Source: Aquimarina sp. MAR_2010_214
GTDB lineage: Bacteria; Bacteroidota; Bacteroidia; Flavobacteriales; Flavobacteriaceae
Assembly: GCF_002846555.1 (NCBI RefSeq)
Contig: NZ_PJMS01000001.1
Coordinates: 744,001-808,000, forward strand
Direction of reading: 5' to 3'
DNA: 64,000 nt
Below the pieces are notes generated by a model that saw only the letters and a list, made by a program, of their open reading frames with translations, was not told where the DNA came from and searched no databases. A program made the position numbers and the translations under genes. Positions 1-8,720 of the stretch are shown here, piece after piece. Each line of letters begins with the position of its first letter. Positions within the stretch are counted from its first letter, which is position 1.

Positions 1-130
1 TTGTAAAAGTATCTGCAAAAACTTTTCTAAGTCAAAATTAGCCTTTTGTTTAAAATATGAATAAAAATATTTTTAATAAATTTATTTCCTTAAACATAAA
101 GTATATTGTTTAATTATTAATTTTTAAAAG

Positions 131-412
131 ATGAAATTAGAAAGTTTGAAATTGGAAAAATTTAAAGAGAATGAGCTAAAGAAGGAACAAATGTTCTTTT
201 TAAATGGAGGAGGTTCAGCAACAGGAGGTGGCCGTGTTGAAGGAACACATGGAGGAAGAGCGGCTATCTATAGTTATGGATATGATGCAATAAGATTAAA
301 TGGCGCTGGCGGCACATATCTCACCTTTCATAACAGATCAAATATCAATTACTTAGCACAACAGCAAAGGCAAGGTGCTGTTGTAATTTCTGAGGCTCCA
401 GAACATGATTAA
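131..412 (+). CDS. GG-leader RiPP precursor peptide, grasp-with-spasm type
   Basis: This 93-aa peptide has the leader of the Bacteroidota GG-type natural-product precursors: a basic/acidic helix beginning MKLESLKLEKF, then ELKKEQM, ending in LNGGG near residue 28. The rest is a Gly-, Ser-, Thr- and Asn-rich core with hydroxyl and acidic side chains that an ATP-grasp ligase could cross-link. An ATP-grasp and a SPASM maturase lie downstream on the same strand, which supports a precursor role. A perfect hairpin follows the stop codon. Cleavage after the GG and export are inferred from the family; no C39 peptidase/ABC exporter is seen here. The modification chemistry and final product are unknown. 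Confidence 0.8.
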   Translation: MKLESLKLEKFKENELKKEQMFFLNGGGSATGGGRVEGTHGGRAAIYSYGYDAIRLNGAGGTYLTFHNRSNINYLAQQQRQGAVVISEAPEHD

Positions 413-416
413 ATAG

Positions 417-465
417 AAACACTAACTATAATTACAAAAACAAGTTGTAATTATAGTTAGTGTTT
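417..465 (+). terminator. Perfect 21-bp hairpin after the RiPP precursor
   Basis: Arms 417-437 and 445-465 are exactly complementary with a 7-nt loop, starting 5 nt after the precursor stop and ending in a short T run. It should terminate or attenuate transcription, or stabilise the precursor mRNA, so the precursor can be made in excess over the maturases. Confidence 0.75.
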
Positions 466-501
466 TAATAAATATTTTGAAGTTTTTATTGGTCTCAAAT
501 T

Positions 502-1062
502 AGGGTGAAAACCCTGCAATATCATTGCAGCACTTTAGTAATGCTAAAAAATCCATATTTTTAGATGAGATGAGATCATATTTAAGAAAAGGTTCTCATA
601 GCTCAAGTCGTTTGAGTTGCTATGTAGTTTGGTGTAATAAGTATCGTTATAAAGTTTTGAAAGGGGGTATTCAGGTTCGTCCCATGTAAATTCTAATTCA
701 AATTTGTGAAGCTGAAGATATAGAGATTTTAAAAGGTATAGTTAGTTCAGATCACATTCATATGCATATAGAGTATGCTCCCAAGTTGAGTGTAAGCTAT
801 ATTGTAAAACAGTTGAAAGGCAATACCTCAAGAAAATTACAGCAAGAATTTCCTAGATTGAGTTATCGATACTGGGGTAAGCATTTTTAGGCGAGTGGTT
901 ATGGAGTTTGGAGTACTGGAAATGTGACCGACCAGATTAATGAATATTTGGAATATCATAGAAAAGATGATAGTGATGATTCCAATTTTATATTGGCATA
1001 AGGCATAGGGACTTTAGTCCCTAGTAAAACCAAACCTCTGTACTTTCATTGCAGAGTGGTTT
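502..1062 (+). mobile_element. Degraded IS200/IS605-family element
   Basis: A remnant of about 560 bp with a dead Y1 transposase gene framed by clustered hairpins, as expected for IS200/IS605 ends. On the left, 502-515 (AGGGT/ACCCT), 514-530 (CTGCAAT/ATTGCAG) and 534-548 (TTTAG/CTAAA) can fold. On the right, 1007-1022 (AGGGAC/GTCCCT) and the imperfect 1032-1062 can fold. There are no terminal inverted repeats, which fits this family. It separates the RiPP precursor from the rest of the locus. The exact ends are not determined. Confidence 0.7.
570..1001 (+). pseudogene. IS200-type Y1 transposase (tnpA) with two in-frame stops
   Basis: One frame reads through the whole interval as an IS200/IS605 TnpA. 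It shows the N-terminal CYVVWCNKYRYKVL segment, the HUH-type DHIHMHI motif, the KLSVSYIVKQLKG segment, YRYWGKHF, and a C-terminal NEYLEYH helix near the usual catalytic Tyr. It is interrupted by TAA at 687-689 and TAG at 888-890; the latter replaces a Trp usual in this family (HFWA). There is no frameshift, so the decay is recent or mild. The protein cannot be made intact, though the ends could be mobilised in trans. Confidence 0.8.
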
Positions 1063-1327
1063 AGTTTTCAAAGAGATATTATCTTGAGAAATAAATATTA
1101 CTAAAAACATAAACTTAAGAAACCCCTTTGTGTCGTTAAATAGTTTCACTATGTATCAAGGAATAATTTTTGAAACTCTATCAGATATCTAATAATAAAG
1201 AAATGAAATGGACACGATTAAAAAGATCTTTTGAGCACATAGCTATTGTTTAAAATATAGTAGAAAAAGAGTGCGATTAGATGCGAAATTTTTATGCGTA
1301 AATCGTATAAAACAATAAAATAAATAG
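1063..1327. other. Intergenic region upstream of the secreted TPR-like gene
   Basis: About 265 bp of AT-rich DNA between the IS remnant and the next gene. No ORF or clear TAnnTTTG promoter box was found. It must hold a promoter if the maturase genes are transcribed independently of the precursor. Confidence 0.4.
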
Positions 1328-3076
1328 ATGAAAGTGTTTTTTAGTTTATTGATTATTACAATTTTTAATTTTTGTTTTATCAATAATTCTTTTGGGCAAA
1401 GAAATTTGAAAAAAGAGAATAATTTTTCTCAAGTTACTTTGGATACGTACAGAATTTCTTCAAACACTTATGAACTCTGGTGGTCTAAAGGGGGATATAA
1501 CTGTTTTACTGCAGGGGATACACTTCCTGCTTTTGTTGATATGAGACAGTATAAAGGAGTATTGAATTATGGTGTAACATTTTCTTCGACAAATGGTCAA
1601 AATTTTCATTTTATAGAGAATTTTTCTATGTATAAGTTGAATATTGATATCGCTCATTGTAAATTCAATAAAAAAGATAGCATTGTCGAAATTGAAGGAA
1701 CTATAACGGGAGGATGGTCTGGTAGTAGCTGGAATGGTATACAAAACAATGTTGATATTTTTATTGGCAAAAAAAAGGATACCGTTACTTTGGTCAGATC
1801 AAAACAATTCATAAAATCTAAAGATGTAGCTGTTTTTTATGAAGGGAAAAAAGTAATAGATCATAAAAGTATTACTTTGGATACCTTACCTTCTTTTTCT
1901 ATATATGATTACACCCATTATAAAACAAATCAGGGAAATGAACGTACGTTTAAAATTAAGAGTAAAATTGATATAAATTCTCTATTGATTTTTGGGCTCG
2001 GTTCATGTTATACAGAGATTTATGATATAGGTAAGATGGTGTATGCTAAAAATATTGTAAAACCAAAAAAGAAGCGAAAACCAAAAAATCTAACTCCCGA
2101 TGTTATTATCCGTAATAATATACAAGAATCTAATAAAGAAAACTCGCTTGTAAAAGAAAAGCCTTCATACTATATAATTACGGAAAAAGCAGAAAATTAT
2201 ATTTTACGTAAGCAATACGGCAAAGCAAAACAAGAGTACGATCAACTTTTAAAAGATAACCAATACGTATTTGCCAGAGATATGCATAATGCAGTACGTT
2301 GTGCCATATTTACCAGAGATTACAAAACTGCTATTAATTGGAGTGAAAAATTAGTATTAAAAGGTGTGCCTATCAAATATTTTGATGCGAAAATATTTGA
2401 TAGAATTAAAAACCATAAAGATTGGAATGATTTTTTAAAACGTTTTGATTCTCTTCATAAAAAACATCTAGTAGGGTTAAATTATACTTTAATTAAACGG
2501 TTAGAGGAATTAATAGATATTGACCAAACGGAATATATTAAAAATAGTAAAGGAGAGATAGAGCAATCAGAATTAAGTAAAACAACAGAGTTTGTTGATA
2601 AAGAACTTATAAAGTTGATACAGAAAGAAGGATTTCCTACTGAAGAAAAAATAGGAGTTGTGTTAGCTAAAGATAGTATGAGCATAGCAACAGCTAGTAA
2701 GTACTTTGTGTTAATTGTACATAGTTATCAAAAGAACCATAAGACTTTTCAAGAGATCAAAAATATAAGGGAAAAAGCGACTAAAAATTTTGAGTATGAT
2801 GCTATACGAGATAATTTAGAGGTATTTAAGTCAGTAGGTAATACCTGTCTAAAAATATATAAAGGTGATTTGTATACTGATAAAACCTGCAGCATTAATG
2901 AATTGCAGGTAAAGAAAATTGTTTTTAGATTTAATAATGAACATCGATTTATAATAGATGCTGGGAGATATACAATAATACCTCTGGAAAATGAAGATGA
3001 GGATGATAAATATGTAGCAGAAAACTTTGATTTTGTAATGAAGTTAACTGATGATTGGCTTTTTTATGAAAAATAA
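1328..3076 (+). CDS. Secreted TPR-like protein of the RiPP locus, function unknown
   Basis: This 582-aa protein starts with a signal peptide (MKVFFSLLIITIF... ending near SFGQ at residue 24). The middle (about residues 280-350) has a tetratricopeptide-like helical section with YGKAKQEYDQLLK and YKTAINWSEKL. The N-terminal third is beta-rich and resembles nothing I recognise. The stop codon lies 9 bp before the ATP-grasp gene, so the two are surely co-transcribed. Being exported while the maturases are cytosolic, it may act on the mature peptide, its reception or immunity; that is inference. It could also be an unrelated passenger in the operon. Confidence 0.65.
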   Translation: MKVFFSLLIITIFNFCFINNSFGQRNLKKENNFSQVTLDTYRISSNTYELWWSKGGYNCFTAGDTLPAFVDMRQYKGVLNYGVTFSSTNGQNFHFIENFSMYKLNIDIAHCKFNKKDSIVEIEGTITGGWSGSSWNGIQNNVDIFIGKKKDTVTLVRSKQFIKSKDVAVFYEGKKVIDHKSITLDTLPSFSIYDYTHYKTNQGNERTFKIKSKIDINSLLIFGLGSCYTEIYDIGKMVYAKNIVKPKKKRKPKNLTPDVIIRNNIQESNKENSLVKEKPSYYIITEKAENYILRKQYGKAKQEYDQLLKDNQYVFARDMHNAVRCAIFTRDYKTAINWSEKLVLKGVPIKYFDAKIFDRIKNHKDWNDFLKRFDSLHKKHLVGLNYTLIKRLEELIDIDQTEYIKNSKGEIEQSELSKTTEFVDKELIKLIQKEGFPTEEKIGVVLAKDSMSIATASKYFVLIVHSYQKNHKTFQEIKNIREKATKNFEYDAIRDNLEVFKSVGNTCLKIYKGDLYTDKTCSINELQVKKIVFRFNNEHRFIIDAGRYTIIPLENEDEDDKYVAENFDFVMKLTDDWLFYEK

Positions 3077-3085
3077 ATCCTTTTT

Positions 3086-4012
3086 ATGATCCTAATTTAT
3101 AGCAAAGATATAGACGATTTTGTAAATCAAGTTATTGATTGTCTAGATGAGGATTTTATTAGAATTGCTGATCAGGATAAAATATGTATTGATGAGGTAA
3201 ACATTACTAATGAAGAAAACACATTTTATATTCATAGTCCATATTTTGAAGAATTTGATATTGATGCATTAACATCTATTTGGTTTAATGGAGGTTCTGC
3301 CAAAACATATGGCAATGATTATGAGAATAGCTGTTACTCCCTGCTGATAAATTCCTTTTTGAACCACAAACAAACAAATAAGATTGGAAGATTAATTAGT
3401 AATTTTGAGCTTAATAAATTTGATGTTTTAAAAGAAGCTCAAGTACAAGGCTTTAAAGTGCCAGATACATTATTCACTGGAAGTAAAAAAAAGTTAAACA
3501 CATTTTATAAGAAATATAGTGGGCAGAATGGAATCGTTTGCAAAAGGATGACTGATCAGTACTTTTATGATAGTGGAGAATATATTTTTGATTTTAGCCT
3601 AACATTTTCTATCAATTCCAATATTTTAACTGATATTCCTGAGCATTTTGCTATTTCGTTATTTCAAGAAAAAATAGTTGCTGATTATGAGATAAGAGTC
3701 ATTTTTATAAAAGACACTTTTTATGCTATGTCGATACATGCTTTTGATAACGAAATTGATTATAGGTCTAAACTAATGTCATTAAATAATATTAGAACGA
3801 TTCCTTATAATTTACCCTCAAATACTAAAAAGAAATTAGAAAAGATGCTTAAAAGGTTTGATTTGAATTTCGCATCTATAGATTTAATGTTTAGTAATAA
3901 TGAATATTATTTTTTAGAAATAAACCCAGTTGGTCAAATCAGTTTCGTGAATAATACTTGTAATTTTTATATCGAAAATCAACTATCAGAAATATTAAAA
4001 AATGAAAAGTAA
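3086..4012 (+). CDS. gwsG: ATP-grasp peptide maturase, grasp-with-spasm system
   Basis: This 308-aa protein matches the ATP-grasp maturases of the grasp-with-spasm RiPP class (TIGR04192 type), distant relatives of microviridin ligases. The order is a pre-ATP-grasp region with SIWFNGG near residue 70, the LNKFDVLKEAQVQGFKVPDTL segment leading into the ATP-grasp fold, YEIRVIF, and the metal/ATP site DLMFSNNEYYFLEINPVGQ with E278 and N280. Such enzymes use ATP to join acidic side chains to Ser, Thr or Lys. Its 3' end overlaps the next small ORF by 11 nt, indicating translational coupling. Only the exact linkage formed is uncertain. Confidence 0.85.
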   Translation: MILIYSKDIDDFVNQVIDCLDEDFIRIADQDKICIDEVNITNEENTFYIHSPYFEEFDIDALTSIWFNGGSAKTYGNDYENSCYSLLINSFLNHKQTNKIGRLISNFELNKFDVLKEAQVQGFKVPDTLFTGSKKKLNTFYKKYSGQNGIVCKRMTDQYFYDSGEYIFDFSLTFSINSNILTDIPEHFAISLFQEKIVADYEIRVIFIKDTFYAMSIHAFDNEIDYRSKLMSLNNIRTIPYNLPSNTKKKLEKMLKRFDLNFASIDLMFSNNEYYFLEINPVGQISFVNNTCNFYIENQLSEILKNEK

Positions 4013-4151
4013 AGACCCTGTAAATATATTTAATGATAAAAAATATAAAGAAGTTGTTTCAGACTCATCTCATTTGGTATCTATAAAGGCATATAAAAAC
4101 TCATACAACATTACAAAACCATTTGTTAAACCAATATCTAAAATATTTTAA
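4002..4151 (+). CDS. Overlapping 49-aa ORF between the two maturases
   Basis: An ATG inside the last codons of the ATP-grasp gene opens a 49-codon frame ending at TAA 4149-4151, inside the 5' end of the SPASM gene. The peptide is basic, with Lys/Asn/Ser/Tyr and a C-terminal FVKPISKIF, has no signal peptide and no GG leader. Its position, overlapping both enzymes, suggests a translated coupling peptide, a small partner subunit or a second substrate. It could instead be spacer that translates by chance, but the gap between the maturases otherwise has no coding explanation. I do not recognise a family. Confidence 0.5.
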   Translation: MKSKDPVNIFNDKKYKEVVSDSSHLVSIKAYKNSYNITKPFVKPISKIF

Positions 4152-5232
4152 ATTGAATTCAAAAAACTTTATCCTTTTTTCTGATTGTATCCCTGTCAAG
4201 GGGGCAAACAGGAGTGTAATTTGTGATTTACAAAATAATAAATACCATTTTATACCTAATGGATTATATGAGATTCTTGAGACTTATAATGGAAAGACTA
4301 TACAGTTTATAAAAAAAGAATTTAATAATTCCTATGATGAAATCATAGATGAATATTTTGAATTTTTATATTCACACAATTTAATTTTTTATGATGCTAA
4401 CCCAGACTTATTTCCTAAGATTAGTTTAGATTGGAATTCACCTTCTTTAATCACTAATATGATAATTGATTATGATGCCATTGAACACGATTTCGAAAAT
4501 ATAATAAAGCAGTTAGAAATATTGAAGTGTTCTTGTATTCAGGTTAGATTTTTTAGTAAAATTAATCTCCATCGTATTACTGAAATGGTAGAATTACTGA
4601 ATGAATTGAAATCTAGAATTATTTCTATTGATTTTATAATACCATATAGCGAAAGTATAGGTAATGAAGAATTAGAGATATTAATTAAAAAGAATCCAAG
4701 AATACATTCTGTCATTGTTTTTAATGCTCCTTATGATAAAAGTTATAATGCTATTTGGGAAAAAATGGGCTACTTAATGTTTGTGAAAAGGAATATTCTT
4801 GATGAGAAACATTGTGGTATCATAAATGAGGAATATTTTTATTCGAATATTAAATTATTTAGTGAATCTCACCATCATAATACATGCCTCAATCGTAAAA
4901 TTTCTATTGACAAAAAAGGAAATATAAAGAACTGCCCGTCAATGCCACAATCCTTTGGAAATATTAATGATATTACACTAGTAGAGGCTCTAAATCTTAC
5001 GGATTTCAAGAAATATTGGAATATAACTAAAGATCAAATAGAAGTTTGTAAAGATTGTGAGTTTAGATACATTTGTACGGATTGTAGAGCTTATTTAGAA
5101 AATCCTGATAACCAAAACTCTAAACCTCTAAAATGCGGATATGATCCATATACCAATCAGTGGGAAGAATGGAGTACTAACTCGTTAAAGGAAAAAGCGA
5201 TAAGTTATTACGAAATGGAGGATGTATTCTAA
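4123..5232 (+). CDS. gwsS: SPASM-domain peptide maturase, grasp-with-spasm system
   Basis: This 369-aa protein fits the SPASM maturases paired with the ATP-grasp enzyme (TIGR04193 type). Near the start it has the characteristic FSDCIPVKGANRSVICDLQ. The C-terminal SPASM-like cysteines are C255, C271, C309, C312, C318, C321 and C338, expected to hold auxiliary iron-sulfur clusters. No CX3CX2C radical-SAM motif is visible in the N-terminal half. The start is TTG at 4123: the frame closes just upstream (TAA 4084-4086) and no ATG lies between. It overlaps the 49-aa ORF by 29 nt. It likely binds or modifies the precursor, but the reaction is unknown. Confidence 0.8.
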   Translation: MLNQYLKYFKLNSKNFILFSDCIPVKGANRSVICDLQNNKYHFIPNGLYEILETYNGKTIQFIKKEFNNSYDEIIDEYFEFLYSHNLIFYDANPDLFPKISLDWNSPSLITNMIIDYDAIEHDFENIIKQLEILKCSCIQVRFFSKINLHRITEMVELLNELKSRIISIDFIIPYSESIGNEELEILIKKNPRIHSVIVFNAPYDKSYNAIWEKMGYLMFVKRNILDEKHCGIINEEYFYSNIKLFSESHHHNTCLNRKISIDKKGNIKNCPSMPQSFGNINDITLVEALNLTDFKKYWNITKDQIEVCKDCEFRYICTDCRAYLENPDNQNSKPLKCGYDPYTNQWEEWSTNSLKEKAISYYEMEDVF

Positions 5233-5247
5233 AAAATCTGAAGTCTC

Positions 5248-6600
5248 CTATTTTATCGCACTCACCAACTCTTTTAAAAACGTATTGAAATCCACTCCTG
5301 CATCTCCAATGAGTCCAAACCGTACAATAACCAAATCTTTAGAAGGAATAATAAACACCCGTTGTCCCTGAAATCCATTTGCAGAAAACATATCTCTAGG
5401 AGCATCTGGATAAAACCCTCCTGCATTTAACCAAAAATGCCCTCCATAATCTCCTTCAGATGTTGGACTTGGTGTAGTCACATAATCGGCCCACGAAGGT
5501 TCAAAAATCTGCTCTCCGTTCCAATTCCCCTTATGAAGATATAACAATCCAAATTTACCCCAATCTCTTACTGTTGCCCAAGCATAAGAAGAACCTACAT
5601 AATTACCTGTCATATCTGTTTCTATAAGCATAGAATTCATTCCTATTTTATCAATAAACTCACGATATGGATAATCAAGATACTCCTGATAACTTTTAAA
5701 CTGTTTTCTCAAAACCCCAGATAGCAGGTTAGATACACCAGAAGAATAATACCAATGTTCATTGGGTTTGTGAATTGCTTTTTTATGAATTTGGGGCGTT
5801 GTCATATCTTTATCTACATATAACATTTTTGTAACATCAGAAATAGAACCATAATCTTCATCCCATTCTAATCCACAATTCATCTGTAAGAGATTATTAA
5901 TTGTAATCTCTTTTCGTTCATCATTTTGCCAAGCTGATACCGGGGCTTTATCATGTATGTTAATAGCACCTTGTTTTTGTAACACTCCATAGACTGTAGA
6001 GAGAATACTTTTGGTCATAGACCACCCTAATAATTTAGAATCTTTATCCAATTCATCTATATACTTCTCTGCAATGATCTGATCTTTATATAGCACAAGA
6101 ACAGCTCTTGTTTTCTTTATATACTCTCCATTGGTATCAAAAATTGAAGTAACAGTTTTATTCACCTTATCATAATCGACCGTAGTAAAAACTGTGTCTT
6201 TTTGTTCCAATTCACCATACGGATATGACAACCTTGTCTCTGTTTTAATTCTACGTGGTATTAAAACAGGTGTGTTTTCATCAAAATCATCATCAATCAG
6301 AACACTACCTAAGCCTTCTCTATAAATTGCTTTTCTCTCTTTAAGCCCAAAAACTGAAGCAACAGATGCTCTTTTCTTCATATCCACCTCATCATCTGCC
6401 AGATGAACCGGAGAAAAATTAGTATCATTTATGTCTGTAAATTCTACACTTCGATTTGCAATAAAAACCGATGAATTCATATACTTTGCAGAATATCCTG
6501 ATAGAATTGTAAGTTTTGGATAATTCAGTGCAAATGCAATACAAATTCCTGCAAATAGAATAAGAAATGTAATCCCAATAATTTTTTTAAGTCGTTTCAT
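5248..6600 (-). CDS. Membrane-anchored class C beta-lactamase-fold serine hydrolase
   Basis: This 450-aa protein has an N-terminal membrane segment (about residues 7-26) and a beta-lactamase/penicillin-binding fold. The nucleophile motif SMTK is at S194-K197 and the YSS (Y-S-N equivalent) at residues 285-287. In place of a K-T-G box there is a late GFQGQRVFIIP segment, as seen in many esterase or peptidase members of the family. It is probably a periplasmic hydrolase of peptides or esters rather than a true beta-lactamase. It converges with the RiPP operon (15-bp gap) and diverges from sufS. The substrate cannot be told. Confidence 0.8.
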   Translation of the reverse strand: MKRLKKIIGITFLILFAGICIAFALNYPKLTILSGYSAKYMNSSVFIANRSVEFTDINDTNFSPVHLADDEVDMKKRASVASVFGLKERKAIYREGLGSVLIDDDFDENTPVLIPRRIKTETRLSYPYGELEQKDTVFTTVDYDKVNKTVTSIFDTNGEYIKKTRAVLVLYKDQIIAEKYIDELDKDSKLLGWSMTKSILSTVYGVLQKQGAINIHDKAPVSAWQNDERKEITINNLLQMNCGLEWDEDYGSISDVTKMLYVDKDMTTPQIHKKAIHKPNEHWYYSSGVSNLLSGVLRKQFKSYQEYLDYPYREFIDKIGMNSMLIETDMTGNYVGSSYAWATVRDWGKFGLLYLHKGNWNGEQIFEPSWADYVTTPSPTSEGDYGGHFWLNAGGFYPDAPRDMFSANGFQGQRVFIIPSKDLVIVRFGLIGDAGVDFNTFLKELVSAIK

Positions 6601-6655
6601 TCTAAAAAGGGTTAAATCATTCTAAAAATAAACAATCCTAATTAGAAATACTTAC

Positions 6656-6663
6656 TACTTTTG
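6656..6663 (+). promoter_or_regulatory. Putative -7 box for sufS
   Basis: TACTTTTG matches the Bacteroidota -7 consensus TAnnTTTG and lies 15 nt before the sufS ATG. No good -33 TTTG is visible. A TTG inside this box could extend the frame by six codons, but the promoter argues for the ATG at 6679. Confidence 0.4.
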
Positions 6664-6678
6664 CAGAAAGAAATTAAT

Positions 6679-7893
6679 ATGTTAGATCTACAGAAGATAC
6701 GAGAAGATTTTCCAATACTTACCAGAGAAGTAAATGGAAAACCTTTGGTATATTTTGATAATGCGGCCACATCCCAAACACCGCAGGTAGTTATAGATGC
6801 CATTGTTGATTATTATAGTAATTACAATGCCAATATTCATCGTGGTGTTCACACCTTATCACAAGAAGCAACAGATGCATACGAGATGGCTCGTAAAAAG
6901 GTGCAGAAACATTTTAATGCAACACACACACATGAGATTATTCTTACTTCGGGAACAACTCATAGTATTAATATTATTGCTACCGGCTTTACCTCTCTTC
7001 TTTCCGAAGGTGATGAAATCATTGTTTCCGCTTTAGAGCATCATTCTAATATTGTGCCTTGGCAAATGTTATGTGAACGTACTGGAGCCATCCTTAAGGT
7101 CATTCCTATGAACGAAGACGGTGAATTAGTAATGGATGTATATGATCAATTACTTTCTAACAGCACCAAACTTGTTTTTACCAATCATATCTCTAATGCA
7201 TTAGGAACTATAAATCCTATTGAAGAAATTATTGAAAAAGCACATAACGTAGGCGCAGCTGTATTGATCGATGGTGCACAAGCCTGCCCTCATGTTAAAC
7301 CTGATGTTCAAGCATTAGATGTCGATTTTTATGTTGCCTCTGCGCACAAACTCTGTGGACCTACAGGAGTAGGTATGCTTTACGGAAAAGAAGAGTGGCT
7401 AAATAAGCTACCTCCTTATCAAGGTGGTGGTGAAATGATCGAGCAAGTTACTTTTGAAAAAACCACCTATGCCGGGTTACCACATAAGTTTGAAGCTGGT
7501 ACTCCTAATATTTGTGGCGGTATCGCTTTTGGAGTAGCACTTGATTATATGAATAGTATTGGTTTTGATAATATTGCTGCATATGAGAATGAACTTCTAG
7601 AATACGGCACGCAAAAATTATTAGAAATTGAAGGGTTAAAAATTTACGGCACTTCCAAAAACAAAACTTCTGTAATCTCTTTCAATCTAGATAATATCCA
7701 TCCTTATGATGTGGGAACTATTGTAGATAAACTCGGTATTGCAGTGCGCACAGGACATCATTGTGCACAGCCTATTATGGATTTTTATAAAATACCCGGA
7801 ACCGTACGAGCTTCTTTTTCATTCTATAATACTAAAGAAGAAATCGATGCTTTGGTCGAATCTGTTAAAAAAGCCAAGATGATGCTCTCGTAA
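6679..7893 (+). CDS. sufS: Cysteine desulfurase SufS
   Basis: This PLP enzyme takes sulfur from L-cysteine as a persulfide for Fe-S cluster assembly. The 404-aa protein has the group II features: YFDNAATSQTP at the N-terminus, EHHSNIVPW, the PLP lysine K224 in SAHKLCGPTG, and the active-site C362 in RTGHHCAQP. I chose the ATG at 6679; an upstream in-frame TTG lies in the promoter. sufE and a SufT-like gene follow after one lipoprotein gene, but sufB, sufC and sufD are absent, so the scaffold genes must be elsewhere. Confidence 0.95.
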   Translation: MLDLQKIREDFPILTREVNGKPLVYFDNAATSQTPQVVIDAIVDYYSNYNANIHRGVHTLSQEATDAYEMARKKVQKHFNATHTHEIILTSGTTHSINIIATGFTSLLSEGDEIIVSALEHHSNIVPWQMLCERTGAILKVIPMNEDGELVMDVYDQLLSNSTKLVFTNHISNALGTINPIEEIIEKAHNVGAAVLIDGAQACPHVKPDVQALDVDFYVASAHKLCGPTGVGMLYGKEEWLNKLPPYQGGGEMIEQVTFEKTTYAGLPHKFEAGTPNICGGIAFGVALDYMNSIGFDNIAAYENELLEYGTQKLLEIEGLKIYGTSKNKTSVISFNLDNIHPYDVGTIVDKLGIAVRTGHHCAQPIMDFYKIPGTVRASFSFYNTKEEIDALVESVKKAKMMLS

Positions 7894-7969
7894 ATTATTT
7901 TTTATACCATTTGGTTTTGTACAACGTTATTTAATTACTAAACAATATGTTACACAAAACAACTCATCT

Positions 7970-8680
7970 ATGTACAGGTCTTTTTTTTTATTGAGTATTA
8001 TTATTTTGTTTTCTTCATGCCAGGAAACAAAACGAGTATTTATAGCTAATACTCTAATAGATTGCGTTGGTGTTGGCCCTCAAAAATGCATGTTGTATAA
8101 AGAAAATCCAAGCGATAAGTGGACTTATTTTTATGATACAATCGAGGGTTTTGAGTATGAAGATGGATATAACTATGAAATTGAAGTTACCGTTACTAAA
8201 GTAGAAAACCCTCCGGCTGATGGTTCTTCATTACATTATAGTTTAGTCAAAATAATATCAAAAGAAAAAAATCAATCCATAGCCCAAAACGTCCCTTTAA
8301 AGAATAAAAAAAATCAGGATACTATAATTGATATAGAATACCAGGCACTCTCCAGAGGTTCCTTTTTTCAAATCAAAATTAATAATGATCGTATTGAAAA
8401 AACTACCGATGTAAATTTAAAAAATAGTCATTCAAAAAAATGCTCAAAAAAAGATTGGAATACCATTATTTCACTTCTGGAAACTATAGACATTGATAAA
8501 ATAAGCGAGCTAAAAGCACCTACAGAAAAAAGACTTTTTGATGGTGCTCCTCATGCACAACTAAAGATCACTTCTTTTACCAAAACGTTTGTCTCGAATG
8601 GCTTTGATCACGGACATCCTCCTCACGAAATACAACAATTAGTTAATACTATACTATCATTGGCAGAAAGTATTGAATAG
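7970..8680 (+). CDS. Hypothetical lipoprotein between sufS and sufE
   Basis: A 236-aa protein with a lipoprotein signal (hydrophobic MYRSFFLLSIIILFSSC, lipid Cys at residue 17). It contains a segment like DUF4377/META companions (ECVGVGPQ-like DCVGVGPQKCMLYKE, then EDGYNYEIEV), so the first ~85 residues may be a DUF4377-type domain; the rest is not recognised. It sits between two SUF genes but an extracytoplasmic lipoprotein has no obvious role in cluster assembly. The end of the gene carries the -33 element of the sufE promoter. Confidence 0.65.
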   Translation: MYRSFFLLSIIILFSSCQETKRVFIANTLIDCVGVGPQKCMLYKENPSDKWTYFYDTIEGFEYEDGYNYEIEVTVTKVENPPADGSSLHYSLVKIISKEKNQSIAQNVPLKNKKNQDTIIDIEYQALSRGSFFQIKINNDRIEKTTDVNLKNSHSKKCSKKDWNTIISLLETIDIDKISELKAPTEKRLFDGAPHAQLKITSFTKTFVSNGFDHGHPPHEIQQLVNTILSLAESIE

Positions 8681-8703
8681 CAACAATTCTTGTTGTACTT
8701 TTG
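8673..8703 (+). promoter_or_regulatory. Putative promoter of sufE
   Basis: TTG at 8673-8675, a 20-nt spacer and TACTTTTG at 8696-8703 form a good Bacteroidota-type promoter 17 nt before the sufE ATG at 8721. It supports that start against an upstream in-frame ATG at 8673. Confidence 0.55.
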
Positions 8704-8720
8704 TTGAAAATTTGTGCGTA

